Shown piece after piece: positions 18,762 to 27,774 of a DNA stretch of 64,000 nt (position 1 is its first letter; every line of letters starts with the position of its first letter). The position numbers were made by a program, and so were the translations under genes. The stretch is from Planctomyces sp. (GTDB lineage Bacteria; Planctomycetota; Planctomycetia; Planctomycetales; Planctomycetaceae), in contig PNLE01000001.1 of the NCBI GenBank assembly GCA_013822855.1, forward strand, positions 1 through 64,000, read 5' to 3'. Under the pieces are notes generated by a model. That model had not been told where the DNA came from. It ran no database searches and saw only the letters and a program-made list of their open reading frames with translations.

Positions 18762-19241
18762 ATGGATACGAGTTCACTCCGCGACTACGCGACGGTTGTG
18801 GCAGCGATCGTCGCACTCATGGTGTTCATCCTTAATTCGTTCTCGCTGGTACGGAATCGCCGCATCGAGAATCTGGCCCGCTTCATCGAGACCCACGACC
18901 GGCTCTTCTCGCCGGACAGCTATCTCGCCACCAACATCATCGCGCTGGAGAAGGGGGAACTCGTCCGCGATTTTGCAGATGCTGAGATGGAGCGTCGGTT
19001 CTTGCTGATGCTGCTGGAGATCGAGCAGATGGCCCTGTTGGCCAACAACCAGGCCGTTCCCCGGCACACACAGGTCTACATGTTCGGCTCATACGCACGA
19101 CGATTGCAAAAGCTGTTCACCGTCAAGGAGCGGGAGAGCATGTTCTGGGAACTCGCGATCGGCTACCTGGACGAACTTGCCAAGGACACCGACCGCTACG
19201 AAAAGCTCACCCGCAAAGACCGCGAACGCTTCTGGCATTAG
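18762..19241 (+). CDS. Small membrane-anchored protein of unknown function
   Basis: 159 residues with one N-terminal membrane helix at about 8-28 (YATVVAAIVALMVFILNSFS). A helical cytoplasmic domain follows, starting LVRNRRIENLARFIETHDRL and rich in charged and aromatic residues, with ERRFLLMLLEIEQMALLANN in the middle. The overall shape resembles small DUF4760-like proteins, but I cannot assign a family firmly. ATG at 18762 follows a plain, G-poor leader. It is convergent with the MFS gene, its stop being only 24 bases from the MFS stop. Confidence 0.7.
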   Translation: MDTSSLRDYATVVAAIVALMVFILNSFSLVRNRRIENLARFIETHDRLFSPDSYLATNIIALEKGELVRDFADAEMERRFLLMLLEIEQMALLANNQAVPRHTQVYMFGSYARRLQKLFTVKERESMFWELAIGYLDELAKDTDRYEKLTRKDRERFWH

Positions 19242-19265
19242 GCCGTGGGTCTTGGCCGCAAAGCC

Positions 19266-20900
19266 TTACCTGCCGTCGTCCTTCGACTCCTCGTTGATAT
19301 CGCCCGGTCGGTAACTCGGCAGCCAGGTGCAGGGGAAGATCGCCAGAAGCGACAAGCCCGAGAGGATCAGGAAGCCCGTCTTGATAGCCCGGGTGCGGGC
19401 GACGGCGTTGATGGCGAGAGCTTCCGTCACTTCCTCAGGAGTGGCCGAAGTCCCCGCCAGCCGCTCCTTCACCTGCACATCGCTGAAGAAGTTCATGTTC
19501 CCCATGTTGATCTGATCGCGAAGCTCGGCGGAGATGACCGGGTTGTCTGTCTTGCCCGAGACGATGATCGAACTCAAGAGGCCCACAAGCATCGCACCGG
19601 CGAGGGCCGTCCCCACGGCGGCGGCGAGGTTTTGCGTCACCCCGCGCAGCGAGCCGACATCGGCCGCCATCGACTTCGGGGCCGATGTCACCAGCACGTT
19701 GAACAGCAGCGTCACCAGAGCTCCCTGACCCAGCCCGACCGTGATCAGTCCAATGACCACCGGCAGAGCGTTCCAATCATTCCGCACCACGAAGGCCAGC
19801 CAGCCAGTGCCGATCGCGACGATGGTGAACGCGCACTGGGCGATCATCCGCGGGCTATATTTCCCGTACAGCCGCACCACCAGAAAAGCGGTGAAGAAGA
19901 CCGTCAGCATAAAAGGCATCATCGCAACCGAAGTCATGATGCTGCTGCTCCCCTGCACCACTTGGATATAAAGCGGCACCGTGAAGTTGATCGCTCCTTC
20001 CATCCCCACGATCGTGAACAGGGCCGCGACCGCTGCCCACTCGCGGGGCGAGCTGACGACGTCCAACGCCAAGAGCTGCGTGCGGCCGAGTCGTCCCTGA
20101 CGCTGCGTCCAGACGAGGAACGCGAGGCCAATGGTGGTTCCCACAACGATCATCACCGGGGCGGGTGAGACACCCAACACATCGAATGGAGCGGCGGGCC
20201 GTGCGATGAACAGACCCCAAGTGCGGATGTTGTTGAAGCCGAAACTGATGAGGATGATCGCGGTGGCCGAGAGGATCACACCGAACACATCGATCTTCAC
20301 AGCCGGCTTGGGTTCCGACGGCTTGAGGCGTGTGCTGAGGTACAGGATGGCACCGGCGTGCAGAATGAGAATACCGAAGCCGAGCCTCCAATTGATCGTG
20401 GCAACGAAGCCGACGGTGACGAAGGCGAGCACGCCGGCGATGGCTCGGGCCGAGCCGAGCCAGCCGATCGCTTCCGCCTGTTGCCGACCCTTGTAGTGGT
20501 TGGCGATCAGCACGACGAGCGTGGGAACGAGTGCCGCGCCAGCCATCCCGGCGCAGCCCTGGGCGGTGAGCATGATCTCAGCCGTGGGGCTGACGACCAT
20601 CAGGATCATCGCCAAGAGGAAGAGGCCCACCGCGGCTTGGAAAAAGATCTTCGAGCCGAATCGTTGGCCAAGCTTGGCCCCCAACATGATGAAGCCGGAA
20701 ACGCCCAGTGAATAGAGGACAATGGCCGTCCCCACCGTGGTGGGTGGCGTCTGGAAGCTCGAGATCATGCCCCCCATCGAGACGGGGATGGCCGCCACGT
20801 TGAACGACATAAGCGCCTGGCCCATGGCGATCACGATCATCGGGATCCAAGAATCTCGGACTTCGGTGTTGTCGGCGGGCAAGAGCGATTCACTGGCCAT
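19266..20900 (-). CDS. MFS transporter, DHA2 (14-helix) type
   Basis: A 544-residue inner-membrane protein with about 14 hydrophobic helices. The loop 2-3 signature appears as LGAKLGQRFGSKIFFQ, and motif C-like sequence in LGSARAIAGVLAFVTVGFVA. The N-terminal segment IAMGQALMSFNVAAIPVSMG matches the drug:H+ antiporter-2 start. DHA2 proteins export drugs, dyes or metabolites using the proton gradient. A roughly 60-residue soluble insertion before the last helix (ISAELRDQINMGNMNFFSDV) is typical of DHA2. It is transcribed after glsA with a 174-base gap holding a purine tract, so the two may share a transcript. Substrate unknown. Confidence 0.85.
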   Translation of the reverse strand: MASESLLPADNTEVRDSWIPMIVIAMGQALMSFNVAAIPVSMGGMISSFQTPPTTVGTAIVLYSLGVSGFIMLGAKLGQRFGSKIFFQAAVGLFLLAMILMVVSPTAEIMLTAQGCAGMAGAALVPTLVVLIANHYKGRQQAEAIGWLGSARAIAGVLAFVTVGFVATINWRLGFGILILHAGAILYLSTRLKPSEPKPAVKIDVFGVILSATAIILISFGFNNIRTWGLFIARPAAPFDVLGVSPAPVMIVVGTTIGLAFLVWTQRQGRLGRTQLLALDVVSSPREWAAVAALFTIVGMEGAINFTVPLYIQVVQGSSSIMTSVAMMPFMLTVFFTAFLVVRLYGKYSPRMIAQCAFTIVAIGTGWLAFVVRNDWNALPVVIGLITVGLGQGALVTLLFNVLVTSAPKSMAADVGSLRGVTQNLAAAVGTALAGAMLVGLLSSIIVSGKTDNPVISAELRDQINMGNMNFFSDVQVKERLAGTSATPEEVTEALAINAVARTRAIKTGFLILSGLSLLAIFPCTWLPSYRPGDINEESKDDGR

Positions 20901-20974
20901 GGGGGGAAACCTGCTCGTGGTTGGTGGGGAGTTGTTGGTTGATGGTTGGAGGATCGAACTCTCTGATTTCTAAG

Positions 20975-21074
20975 CTTTTTCGCTGCTCTGCTTTTCCGCC
21001 TCTTTGCTCTCCCTCTTCCCTTTGGCTTCTTTCCTTCTCCCCTTCCGACCTTCTCCCCTTGGCTCTCTTCCCCC
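20975..21074 (-). repeat. Purine-rich tract between glsA and the MFS gene
   Basis: About 100 bases that are almost all purine on the minus (coding) strand and pyrimidine on the plus strand, with degenerate repeats of GGGAGAAGG, AAGGAAAGAAG and GGGAAGAGGGAG type. It begins at the glsA stop. It could form triplex (H-DNA) or give an unstructured A/G-rich mRNA linker. No gene is supported in it. Confidence 0.6.
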
Positions 21075-22076
21075 TCACTCCGGTCGCGACACGAACAGAT
21101 CCATGCCCAACTTCTGCGAGAGGAACTGGGCGACGAGCTGTCCTTTGACGCTGTTCCCGGCGGCGTCCAAAGGCGGAGCGAATGTCCCCAGGCCACCCTT
21201 GCCGGGCGCGACCGTCACGATGCCGCCGCCGATGCCGCTCTTGCCGGGCAGGCCGATGTTGTAGAGCCAGTCGCCGGAGGTTTCGTAGAGGCCTGCCGTG
21301 GCCATCACGGCCAGGGCGTAGTGGCAGACGGCCGGGTCGACAACACGCTCCTTGGTAACGGGATTGACGCCGCCGTCGGCCAATGTCGCCCCCATGATGG
21401 CCAGATCGGTGGCGGTCACGTTGAGCGCGCACTGCTTGGTGTAGAGATCGGTCGCCTCGGCCGGTTCCATGTAGATCCGCCCAAAGCTCTGCAGCAGGCG
21501 GGCGATCCCCTGGTTGCGGAAGTTCGTCTCCGAAGCCGAAATGTAGACTTCCTCGTTGACCGAAAGATCGCGACCGGCAAACCGAGAAAGTCCCGTCTGG
21601 ATGAACTTCCATTTGTCGGCGAACGTGTCGCCGGGCACGAGGCTGGTGGTGGCGATGGCACCGGAGTTGACCATTGGATTGGTGCGACCGGCCGCTCCTT
21701 GCTCGATCGCCCCCAGCGAATTGAAGGCCTGCCCCGTGGCATTGACCCCGATTTTTTTGTGCAGCGTCTCCGCCCCCAGCACTTCGCACACCAGCGCGAA
21801 GACGAACGGCTTCGAGACACTCATGATCGTGAATTCATAGCCGCAATCACCGACGCTGTAGACTTCTCCTTTGGTGCTGACGACCGAGATTCCAAAGAGG
21901 TCGCTCGGCACTCGGGCCAATGCGGGATAGACCTGCGAGTTCTCGCCCTGGCTCTCGATTCCGAATCGCTTGTGGGCCTCGTTCACCCATTGCTGGACGA
22001 TTTCGGCGGGCGGCAAATGCCCCGTGGAAACGTACGGCTGGTCGAATGTGTCATTCATGGAGGATGGGGTCGCCAT
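21075..22076 (-). CDS. glsA: Glutaminase A
   Basis: A 333-residue serine-dependent glutaminase converting glutamine to glutamate and ammonia in the cytoplasm. The beta-lactamase-like catalytic motif SVSK is at residues 86-89 (TIMSVSKPF), with Ser86 as nucleophile and Lys89 as base. Other family blocks are NSGAIATTSLV, GRDLSVNEEVYISASETNFR, NVTATDLAIMGATLADGGVNP and the C-terminal GLPGKSGIGGGIVTVAPGKGG (shown in part: GKSGIGGGIVTV). The length is slightly above the usual 310, due to a short N-terminal extension; ATG at 22058 is an alternative. It may be cotranscribed with the MFS gene. The 298 bases to the divergent DUF502 gene hold both promoters. Confidence 0.92.
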   Translation of the reverse strand: MATPSSMNDTFDQPYVSTGHLPPAEIVQQWVNEAHKRFGIESQGENSQVYPALARVPSDLFGISVVSTKGEVYSVGDCGYEFTIMSVSKPFVFALVCEVLGAETLHKKIGVNATGQAFNSLGAIEQGAAGRTNPMVNSGAIATTSLVPGDTFADKWKFIQTGLSRFAGRDLSVNEEVYISASETNFRNQGIARLLQSFGRIYMEPAEATDLYTKQCALNVTATDLAIMGATLADGGVNPVTKERVVDPAVCHYALAVMATAGLYETSGDWLYNIGLPGKSGIGGGIVTVAPGKGGLGTFAPPLDAAGNSVKGQLVAQFLSQKLGMDLFVSRPE

Positions 22077-22374
22077 GCGAATCTCGCTGAGACGGAGGGT
22101 GAATCGAAGGGCCGCTGGATTCGACGAGGGAGTATCGAAGAGTTTTGAGTGATATGTTCACCGCAGACTACGGACGCTTCGGTTGCACAGTCAATCCCTG
22201 CATCCCGACTCCCAGGTAATACGCCCTAACTCCACCGTAACGAATCGGTACGGCATCCTGTGGGGGCATGACAATTGCTTTCTGGAACGATTGACGACGA
22301 CGGAGTCGTATCCCATCGTCTGTCGTGGAAAGCATTCGTCAGCCCCTTACACACTAAGAAGCTCGGGAATCGCC

Positions 22375-23112
22375 ATGCAGAGTCCCCAGACCATTTCTCC
22401 ACAGCCCGCCCCGCCCGATTGGTCGGGGGGGCGAGTCGGGCCGTGGCAGTCGATCAAACGCCGGATGTTCGGCGGACTGATGATGGTGCTGCCGATCCTC
22501 ATCACGATCTGGGTGGTGATCTGGCTCTACTTCGCCTTGCGGCATTACGTGATCGACCCGCTCGCGCTGAATGTCCTCTGGCTTTTCCGAAAAGGCCAAC
22601 CGGGGGTGGAGCTTCCCGAGTGGTTCGAAGTTTACGCGGCGCCGCCCATCGCGGTGTTGTTGGCACTGCTGGTCTGCTACATCCTCGGGTTTTTCGTACA
22701 ATCGAGGCTGCGGGTGTGGATGGATGCGATCCTCCTGCGTGTGCCGTTCATCTCGGTCGTGTACGACGGGGTGCAAAAGATCTTCAAGACGCTCGACACC
22801 CAGACCCAAAAGAAGGGCCCGCAGCGCGTCGTGCTAGTGGGCTTCCCCCATCCTGGCATGAAGGTCCCCGCCTTCGTCACCGCCTCGTGCAAGGACATCG
22901 AGACGGGCCGCACGCTGCTGTGCATCTATGTCCCAACGACGCCCGTCCCCACCTCCGGCTACTTTCTGCTGGTGCCGGAGGACGAGGTGACCGAGCTCAA
23001 CTGGACACCGGAGCAAACCCTGCAAACCATCATCTCCGGCGGTCTGACCGTTCCGCCGGATGTTCGCTATTTCAAGCCGGGAGAAGGGGCCTCACCTGTA
23101 CGCTCCGTGTGA
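22375..23112 (+). CDS. DUF502 family membrane protein
   Basis: A 245-residue membrane protein of the DUF502 family. About 35 cytoplasmic residues precede the first helix (FGGLMMVLPILITIWVVIWL). The second helix is PIAVLLALLVCYILGFFVQS. The family core then follows: VPFISVVYDGVQKIFKTL, a beta-rich domain VVLVGFPHPGMKVPAFVT, and YVPTTPVPTSGYFLLVPEDE, with ISGG near the end. DUF502 proteins are widespread, and their function is not established. ATG at 22375 follows GGGAA; the long upstream frame has no ribosome site. Its stop lies 26 bases from the convergent Hsp70 gene stop. Confidence 0.9.
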   Translation: MQSPQTISPQPAPPDWSGGRVGPWQSIKRRMFGGLMMVLPILITIWVVIWLYFALRHYVIDPLALNVLWLFRKGQPGVELPEWFEVYAAPPIAVLLALLVCYILGFFVQSRLRVWMDAILLRVPFISVVYDGVQKIFKTLDTQTQKKGPQRVVLVGFPHPGMKVPAFVTASCKDIETGRTLLCIYVPTTPVPTSGYFLLVPEDEVTELNWTPEQTLQTIISGGLTVPPDVRYFKPGEGASPVRSV

Positions 23113-23138
23113 AAGAGCAGATTGGTAGTCAGGCCTGT

Positions 23139-24728
23139 CTAATCGAAGTGGAAGCTGTTGACGAGGTTTTGCATTTGATCTACTGAAGCGGTCTCGGCGT
23201 TGGAGCTCCAGTGGATCTGGCAGGAGGCTTCTCGTCCGCCAGTCAACTCCTTGGCGACGACCGTGATCCGGCGTGTCTCGTCATAACGGTAGGTCAGTTC
23301 GACGGGGGAACCGACGGGGAGGTTCGAGGGCAATCCGGTGATCCGGAAATCGCCGATGAACGTGCAGCCGTCGACTTCCTTTGTCTCTCCTTCCAGCAAC
23401 CGGACGAGGATCCCCGCGGGGTTGGGGGTGTTGGTGACGAAGCGCTGTTTGAATTCGCAGGGTAGGGGGGTGTTGCGGGGGATCATGACATGGTTCAGTT
23501 TTTTCGTGCGGTCGCCGGGCGGTGTGATCTCGATTCCCAACGAGTGCGAGTTCACATCGACGGCGTCGACTGATTGAAGCCGGGAGACAACGGCTTTCGA
23601 CTGCCCGAAGACTCGACCGGTCTCTTTGGCCTGCAGAATCCCCGCATGAATTGCCGCCCCTTGGGCAACGGCCAACTGGGGATCGAGGATCCGCACCGGA
23701 GTGCGGCCGCAAAGCTTTTCCAGCATCGCGCTGACGCCGGTCATGTAAGTCGAACCCCCGATGAGCAGCACTTCGTCGAGTGCCTTGGGGTCGACCCCCA
23801 CGCCGTCCAGCACGAACTCGGTCGTGTCCCGTGTTCTTTGCAGAAGGTCGGCCGTGAGACGCTCAAACTCGGCCCGGGTGATGACGGGTTTGACCAGCTT
23901 GTCCTTGTAGGCGAACTGGAGTGCGGCCTGGGGATGGTCGGACAGCGCCCGCTTCACCTCGTCGCATTCGTCGGTCAACGCGAGCCGAGATCGAGGATCA
24001 TCGCGCGGATCCAACCGGTAGTTCAGGCGGAATTGTTCTGCGACATGGTTCACCAGCCGACGCGTCCAATCGAGACCGCCGAGGAAGGTGTCTCCATCCG
24101 TTGCCAGCACACGGAACTGGAGGGCCGAGTAGCGCACGACCGTCACATCGAACGTCCCGCCTCCGAGATCGTAGACAAGGATCGTCTTCTCGCGTTCGGA
24201 TTCGCCTGACATGAGCTTGCCGAGGTCGCCTTGCTGCCAAGCGTATGCCAGAGTCGCAGCCGTCGGCTCGTTGAGCAGGTCGATCACGTTCAAACCGGCG
24301 ATCTGACCTGCGTTCAATGTCGCCCGGCGGCAGGGATCGTTGAAGTAATAGGGGACGGTGATCACCGCGTTGGTGACGGGGCCGCCCAGCCGCGTCTCCG
24401 CATCCTGTTTGAGCTTCATGAGGATCAGTGCGGAGAAAAACTCCGCGCCCAACGACTGCCCGTCGATGACTTTCACATAGTCGGGATTGCCCATCTGTCG
24501 CTTGATGCCGACGACCACACGGTCGGGATTGACCGATTGGATCCAGTCGCCATGCGGGCCGACGACGACCTCGCCGTTGTCGTTGAGGACGATGACCGAG
24601 GGGGTGATCGGTTCGCCGTCGGAGTTGGGAATGATGACCGGCCGGCCATCCTCGGCCATGCTGGCGATGGCCGAGGTGGAGGTTCCCAGATCGATTCCGA
24701 CCGTCAAGCCGTCAACAAACTGCGTCAT
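23139..24728 (-). CDS. Hsp70-family protein lacking the C-terminal lid
   Basis: A 529-residue DnaK-like chaperone. The ATPase domain (1-390) carries the phosphate-1 loop VGIDLGTSTSAIA, the connecting element NAVITVPYYFNDPCRRATLN, the phosphate-2 loop ILVYDLGGGTFDVTVVR, and adenosine motif LLIGGSTYMTGV. The substrate-binding beta domain (about 405-510) contains SLGIEITPPG and NTPLPCEFKQRFVTN. It stops about 110 residues short of canonical DnaK (about 640), losing the helical lid. Such short Hsp70s are common in Planctomycetota. ATG at 24728 follows GGGCGG. No dnaJ or grpE lies nearby. Probable cytoplasmic specialised chaperone. Confidence 0.9.
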   Translation of the reverse strand: MTQFVDGLTVGIDLGTSTSAIASMAEDGRPVIIPNSDGEPITPSVIVLNDNGEVVVGPHGDWIQSVNPDRVVVGIKRQMGNPDYVKVIDGQSLGAEFFSALILMKLKQDAETRLGGPVTNAVITVPYYFNDPCRRATLNAGQIAGLNVIDLLNEPTAATLAYAWQQGDLGKLMSGESEREKTILVYDLGGGTFDVTVVRYSALQFRVLATDGDTFLGGLDWTRRLVNHVAEQFRLNYRLDPRDDPRSRLALTDECDEVKRALSDHPQAALQFAYKDKLVKPVITRAEFERLTADLLQRTRDTTEFVLDGVGVDPKALDEVLLIGGSTYMTGVSAMLEKLCGRTPVRILDPQLAVAQGAAIHAGILQAKETGRVFGQSKAVVSRLQSVDAVDVNSHSLGIEITPPGDRTKKLNHVMIPRNTPLPCEFKQRFVTNTPNPAGILVRLLEGETKEVDGCTFIGDFRITGLPSNLPVGSPVELTYRYDETRRITVVAKELTGGREASCQIHWSSNAETASVDQMQNLVNSFHFD

Positions 24729-25234
24729 GTTTTCCGCCCGTCGAAAGGAACCGACCCAGACATGTTGGTAGAACAAGCCGGTGAAGGAGGGGTGGACTTC
24801 ACCTCGCTGTCGGCCATCTTACTGAAAGGCTGTGAGGAGCGAATCGCTTGGCCGCAACCATTGAGGCTGTTTCACCGATTCTTCACACTCAAAGGGTTGG
24901 TTCATGGGCCTTCCTCGAAGACGAGTCATGCCGGATATCGGTGACTTGGCATTCCTCTGCCATGAATCCTCCCACGCCGTGTTGGTTGGGATGCGTAGAG
25001 AGGGTGCAGGCTTGCGGATGTGGAGAGGGGGGCTCGCTGGTCAGTTGCCATGAAGACCGTTCTGGCTTTTGGTGAGAAACCAAGTTACTCTCAATTAAGA
25101 GAGTTACTGCATTCTCGCAGGAACTCGGTCAGCAAATTGCGAAGTCAGCCTGCAGTGCTCCTTTCTTGATCCCCATCGACCAGATTTCGAACTCTTTCTT
25201 GCGTGCGTTACATCCGAGAGTGGAACATTTGATC
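24729..25234. other. Divergent intergenic region, Hsp70 / HEAT protein
   Basis: 506 bases between divergent genes. Open frames within it lack ribosome sites and family-like sequence. At 25084-25108 an imperfect symmetrical element reads AGTTACTCTC, AATTAA, GAGAGTTACT: arms ACTCTC/GAGAGT flanked by direct repeats AGTTACT. It lies 127 bases before the HEAT protein start and may be an operator. No CIRCE heat-shock element (TTAGCACTC-N9-GAGTGCTAA) is present. Confidence 0.4.
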
Positions 25235-26818
25235 ATGTTTTTTTCGCCCACCCGATGGAAAATCTCGCCGTTTCCCGAGAATCAATCAGCTATTGAGATC
25301 CAGACTTGCTCAAGGGTTGGCTCTTCGTGGTTGGTCAGTGGGGCTGTGGTGTTTGCCCTCTCTGTCTCATTGGCGAGTTCCCCCGTGGTTTTCGCTCAGC
25401 ACTCCGCTCCCAAGGGAGCTGGCAAAGGGGCCAAAACACGGCCCGGTCAGAGTGCTCCGCCGGCCCATGGCAGCGGATCCTCCCCCGCCGGTCACGGATC
25501 ACCCGGTATGAGCGGTCGACCCTTCACGCCGACTGCTCCGGCGGTTCCCAAAGTCCTTCCCGGTTCGGATCGCGACAATCGCGACTGGATTCCGCCCGAT
25601 CCCGAGAAGCTGCCGCCCGACTACCGCGCCCCCGTCAAACCCCTTGAAATGACCCGGCTCGACAAACCACTGGCCACACAGAAGGAACTGGACGAACTCA
25701 AGCGTGAAGTCGGCAAGTATCGAACGGTCATCACGAACGGCGAACTGTCCAGCGACGCCGACAAGAACCTGCTCCGCCGGGGGATCCGCTATCGCCTCGC
25801 ACTCATGACCGATCCGCTCAACCGTGAAAAGCTGCACCAGTTCCGCGAGGATCTGACAGTCCGGGATATGCAGTTCGCCGCGAGGAACAAGACCCGCCCC
25901 GATGACATCCGTTCGTTCCGCACTGCGTTCTGTGAAGAGATCGTCAAGCAGGCGGTGCCACTGCTCGACAACAACTTCTACGTGAGGCTCCAAGTCGCGA
26001 TTCTGTTGGGGGAACTCGATGTGCTTCCCAACGATCCGCGTGGAGGGTTGCAGGTTCAGGCCTTCTCTCCCGCAGCCAAGCCACTCGTCGAAATCTTGAA
26101 GGACACGTCCACGTCACAGCCGGAAGCCATCAAGACTGCGGCCGCGAACAGCTTGCATCGCATTTTGAAAGTCGGTCAGCCCGATTCGAATCTGAAGTCG
26201 GAGATTGCCCAAGCCGCCGTCGATCAGCTGGTTCTCAGCGATACCCACTTCTGGTACCAGATGCGTCTTGTCCAACTTCTTTCCGCCAACGACACGATTT
26301 ACGATCGTGCGGAGCGAAAGCCATACCTGTGGAACACTCTGCTGGGATTGCTCAACGATCCCAAACGTCATTGGCTGGTGCGCGGGGAGGCGGCCCGAGC
26401 CTTGGGACGGATCGCCTACGAGCCGTCCGTACCGGCTGCGAAAATCACTCAATCGCTGGCCAACTTTGGTGTCGAACTTGCAGCCGCCATGAAGACCACA
26501 CCTCAGGATGAGGCCATGCTGCGGTCGGCCTTCGTGAAATTGTATCTCGCATTCCAGCCGTTGGATGATGCCGACAAGGATGCCCTGAAGCGGAACGCGG
26601 GCGGGTTGCTTTCCCACTCGACGCTAGGCCCGCAGGCCAAGCCGGTTTATGACCAGTTGTTGCCCATCGTCAGGGCCGCTATCAAGAAGCAGGCCATCCC
26701 GGTGGACTCGGTGAAGAGTCTGCAGGCGATGGGTGGCGAGAAGCCCGCCGCTCCCGCGACAAACGCCACCACCAGCGTCACCAACTCCGCCACTCCCGCC
26801 ACCGCGGTTCGTAACTGA
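25235..26818 (+). CDS. Secreted HEAT-like repeat protein
   Basis: 527 residues. ATG 25235 opens a basic N-terminus followed by a hydrophobic signal segment (WLVSGAVVFALSVSLASSPV, cleavage likely after VFAQ), so the protein is exported. Residues about 50-130 are Pro/Gly/His-rich. From about 160 on, helical repeats of HEAT/armadillo look appear (VRLQVAILLGELDVLPNDP, EAIKTAAANSLHRILKVGQ, WLVRGEAARALGRIAYEPS). The C-terminal 40 residues are Ala/Thr/Pro-rich. HEAT repeats usually bind proteins; no catalytic residues are seen. It ends 9 bases before the enoyl-CoA hydratase-like gene, so the two may be cotranscribed although no functional link is obvious. Confidence 0.72.
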   Translation: MFFSPTRWKISPFPENQSAIEIQTCSRVGSSWLVSGAVVFALSVSLASSPVVFAQHSAPKGAGKGAKTRPGQSAPPAHGSGSSPAGHGSPGMSGRPFTPTAPAVPKVLPGSDRDNRDWIPPDPEKLPPDYRAPVKPLEMTRLDKPLATQKELDELKREVGKYRTVITNGELSSDADKNLLRRGIRYRLALMTDPLNREKLHQFREDLTVRDMQFAARNKTRPDDIRSFRTAFCEEIVKQAVPLLDNNFYVRLQVAILLGELDVLPNDPRGGLQVQAFSPAAKPLVEILKDTSTSQPEAIKTAAANSLHRILKVGQPDSNLKSEIAQAAVDQLVLSDTHFWYQMRLVQLLSANDTIYDRAERKPYLWNTLLGLLNDPKRHWLVRGEAARALGRIAYEPSVPAAKITQSLANFGVELAAAMKTTPQDEAMLRSAFVKLYLAFQPLDDADKDALKRNAGGLLSHSTLGPQAKPVYDQLLPIVRAAIKKQAIPVDSVKSLQAMGGEKPAAPATNATTSVTNSATPATAVRN

Positions 26819-26827
26819 GCATCTCCC

Positions 26828-27676
26828 TTGACCACCATTCCCCCTGAGGCCGCCGGAGAGGCGACATTATCGCAGCCAGCTGCCGACACATCTTTCTTGA
26901 AGATGGAACGCCGTGGTGCCGCAGCCTGGTTGACACTCGCACGTCCCTCCCGCCGCAACGCTCTGTCGGAGCGGATGCTGGAAGAACTTGAGTTGGCACT
27001 ATTGGCGATTCGTGAGGATCGCTCCCTCCGTGTGGTCGTGCTGGCGGCGGAAGGCCCGGTCTTCTGTGCCGGACACGATCTCTCTGAAATGCGGGGGCGA
27101 TCGGAGGGGGCTTACCGTCATCTCTTTGCCCGCTGCACCCGCGTGATGCTTGGCTTCCGGCGGCTTCCCCAACCCGTCATCGCCCGTATTCAGGGTTTGG
27201 CCACGGCGGCGGGATGCCAACTCGCCGCCGCATGCGATCTGGTGGTGGCGGCCGAAACGGCTGGCTTCGCCACGCCAGGAGTGAAGATCGGGCTCTTTTG
27301 CACCACGCCCATGGTGCCCTTGGTGCGTGTTGTGCCACCCCGAATGGCAATGGAAATGCTCCTCACGGGGCGAGTCGTCCCCGCCGCCGAAGCGAAACAA
27401 TTCGGCTTGGTCAACACCGTGGTTCCCGCGGAGGAACTGGATGCGGCAGTGGGGAAGTATGTCGACGCTATTGCCTCCGCGAGTGCGACAACCATGGAAT
27501 TTGGGAAGCGAGCGTTCTACGAACTCGAACATCTCGCCGAGGCGGAAGCCTACGCGCAGGCCGTAGAAATCATGACAAGCAACGCCCTTGCGAATGATGC
27601 CCAGGAAGGGATCTCGGCATTCATCGAGAAGCGACATCCCCGATGGGATCACACAGCGGCCGTTTTTCCGCAGTGA
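26828..27676 (+). CDS. Enoyl-CoA hydratase/isomerase family protein (ECHDC3-like)
   Basis: A 282-residue crotonase-fold protein. Core motifs are LTLARPSRRNALSERMLEEL, the first oxyanion-loop segment VFCAGHDLSEMRG, and IQGLATAAGCQLAAACDLVV. The pattern closely resembles the ECHDC3 subgroup, which lacks the two Glu residues of true enoyl-CoA hydratase, so hydratase activity is uncertain. The start is TTG at 26828 without a good ribosome site; ATG at 26903 would still give the full crotonase domain. It lies 9 bases after the HEAT-protein stop and 98 before the phosphotransacylase-like gene, suggesting an acyl-CoA metabolic unit. Confidence 0.85.
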   Translation: MTTIPPEAAGEATLSQPAADTSFLKMERRGAAAWLTLARPSRRNALSERMLEELELALLAIREDRSLRVVVLAAEGPVFCAGHDLSEMRGRSEGAYRHLFARCTRVMLGFRRLPQPVIARIQGLATAAGCQLAAACDLVVAAETAGFATPGVKIGLFCTTPMVPLVRVVPPRMAMEMLLTGRVVPAAEAKQFGLVNTVVPAEELDAAVGKYVDAIASASATTMEFGKRAFYELEHLAEAEAYAQAVEIMTSNALANDAQEGISAFIEKRHPRWDHTAAVFPQ

Positions 27677-27774
27677 TGCTCTAGTGTGGTTTCCAGGATG
27701 CGGACTGAGCGCGATGTCGACTCAGTCGGCTGGCTCATCTTTTCCCATTGATTCGCGTGGAGTGATCGTTCGTC

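Noticed and set aside
19245-20168. 307-codon plus-strand frame opposite the MFS gene
   Set aside because: Arg/His/Asp-rich antisense product without ribosome site; the minus frame has 14 membrane helices.
24848-25083. Possible small genes in the Hsp70 upstream region
   Set aside because: Both strands show open frames of 60 to 75 codons, but with no ribosome site, domain or signal.
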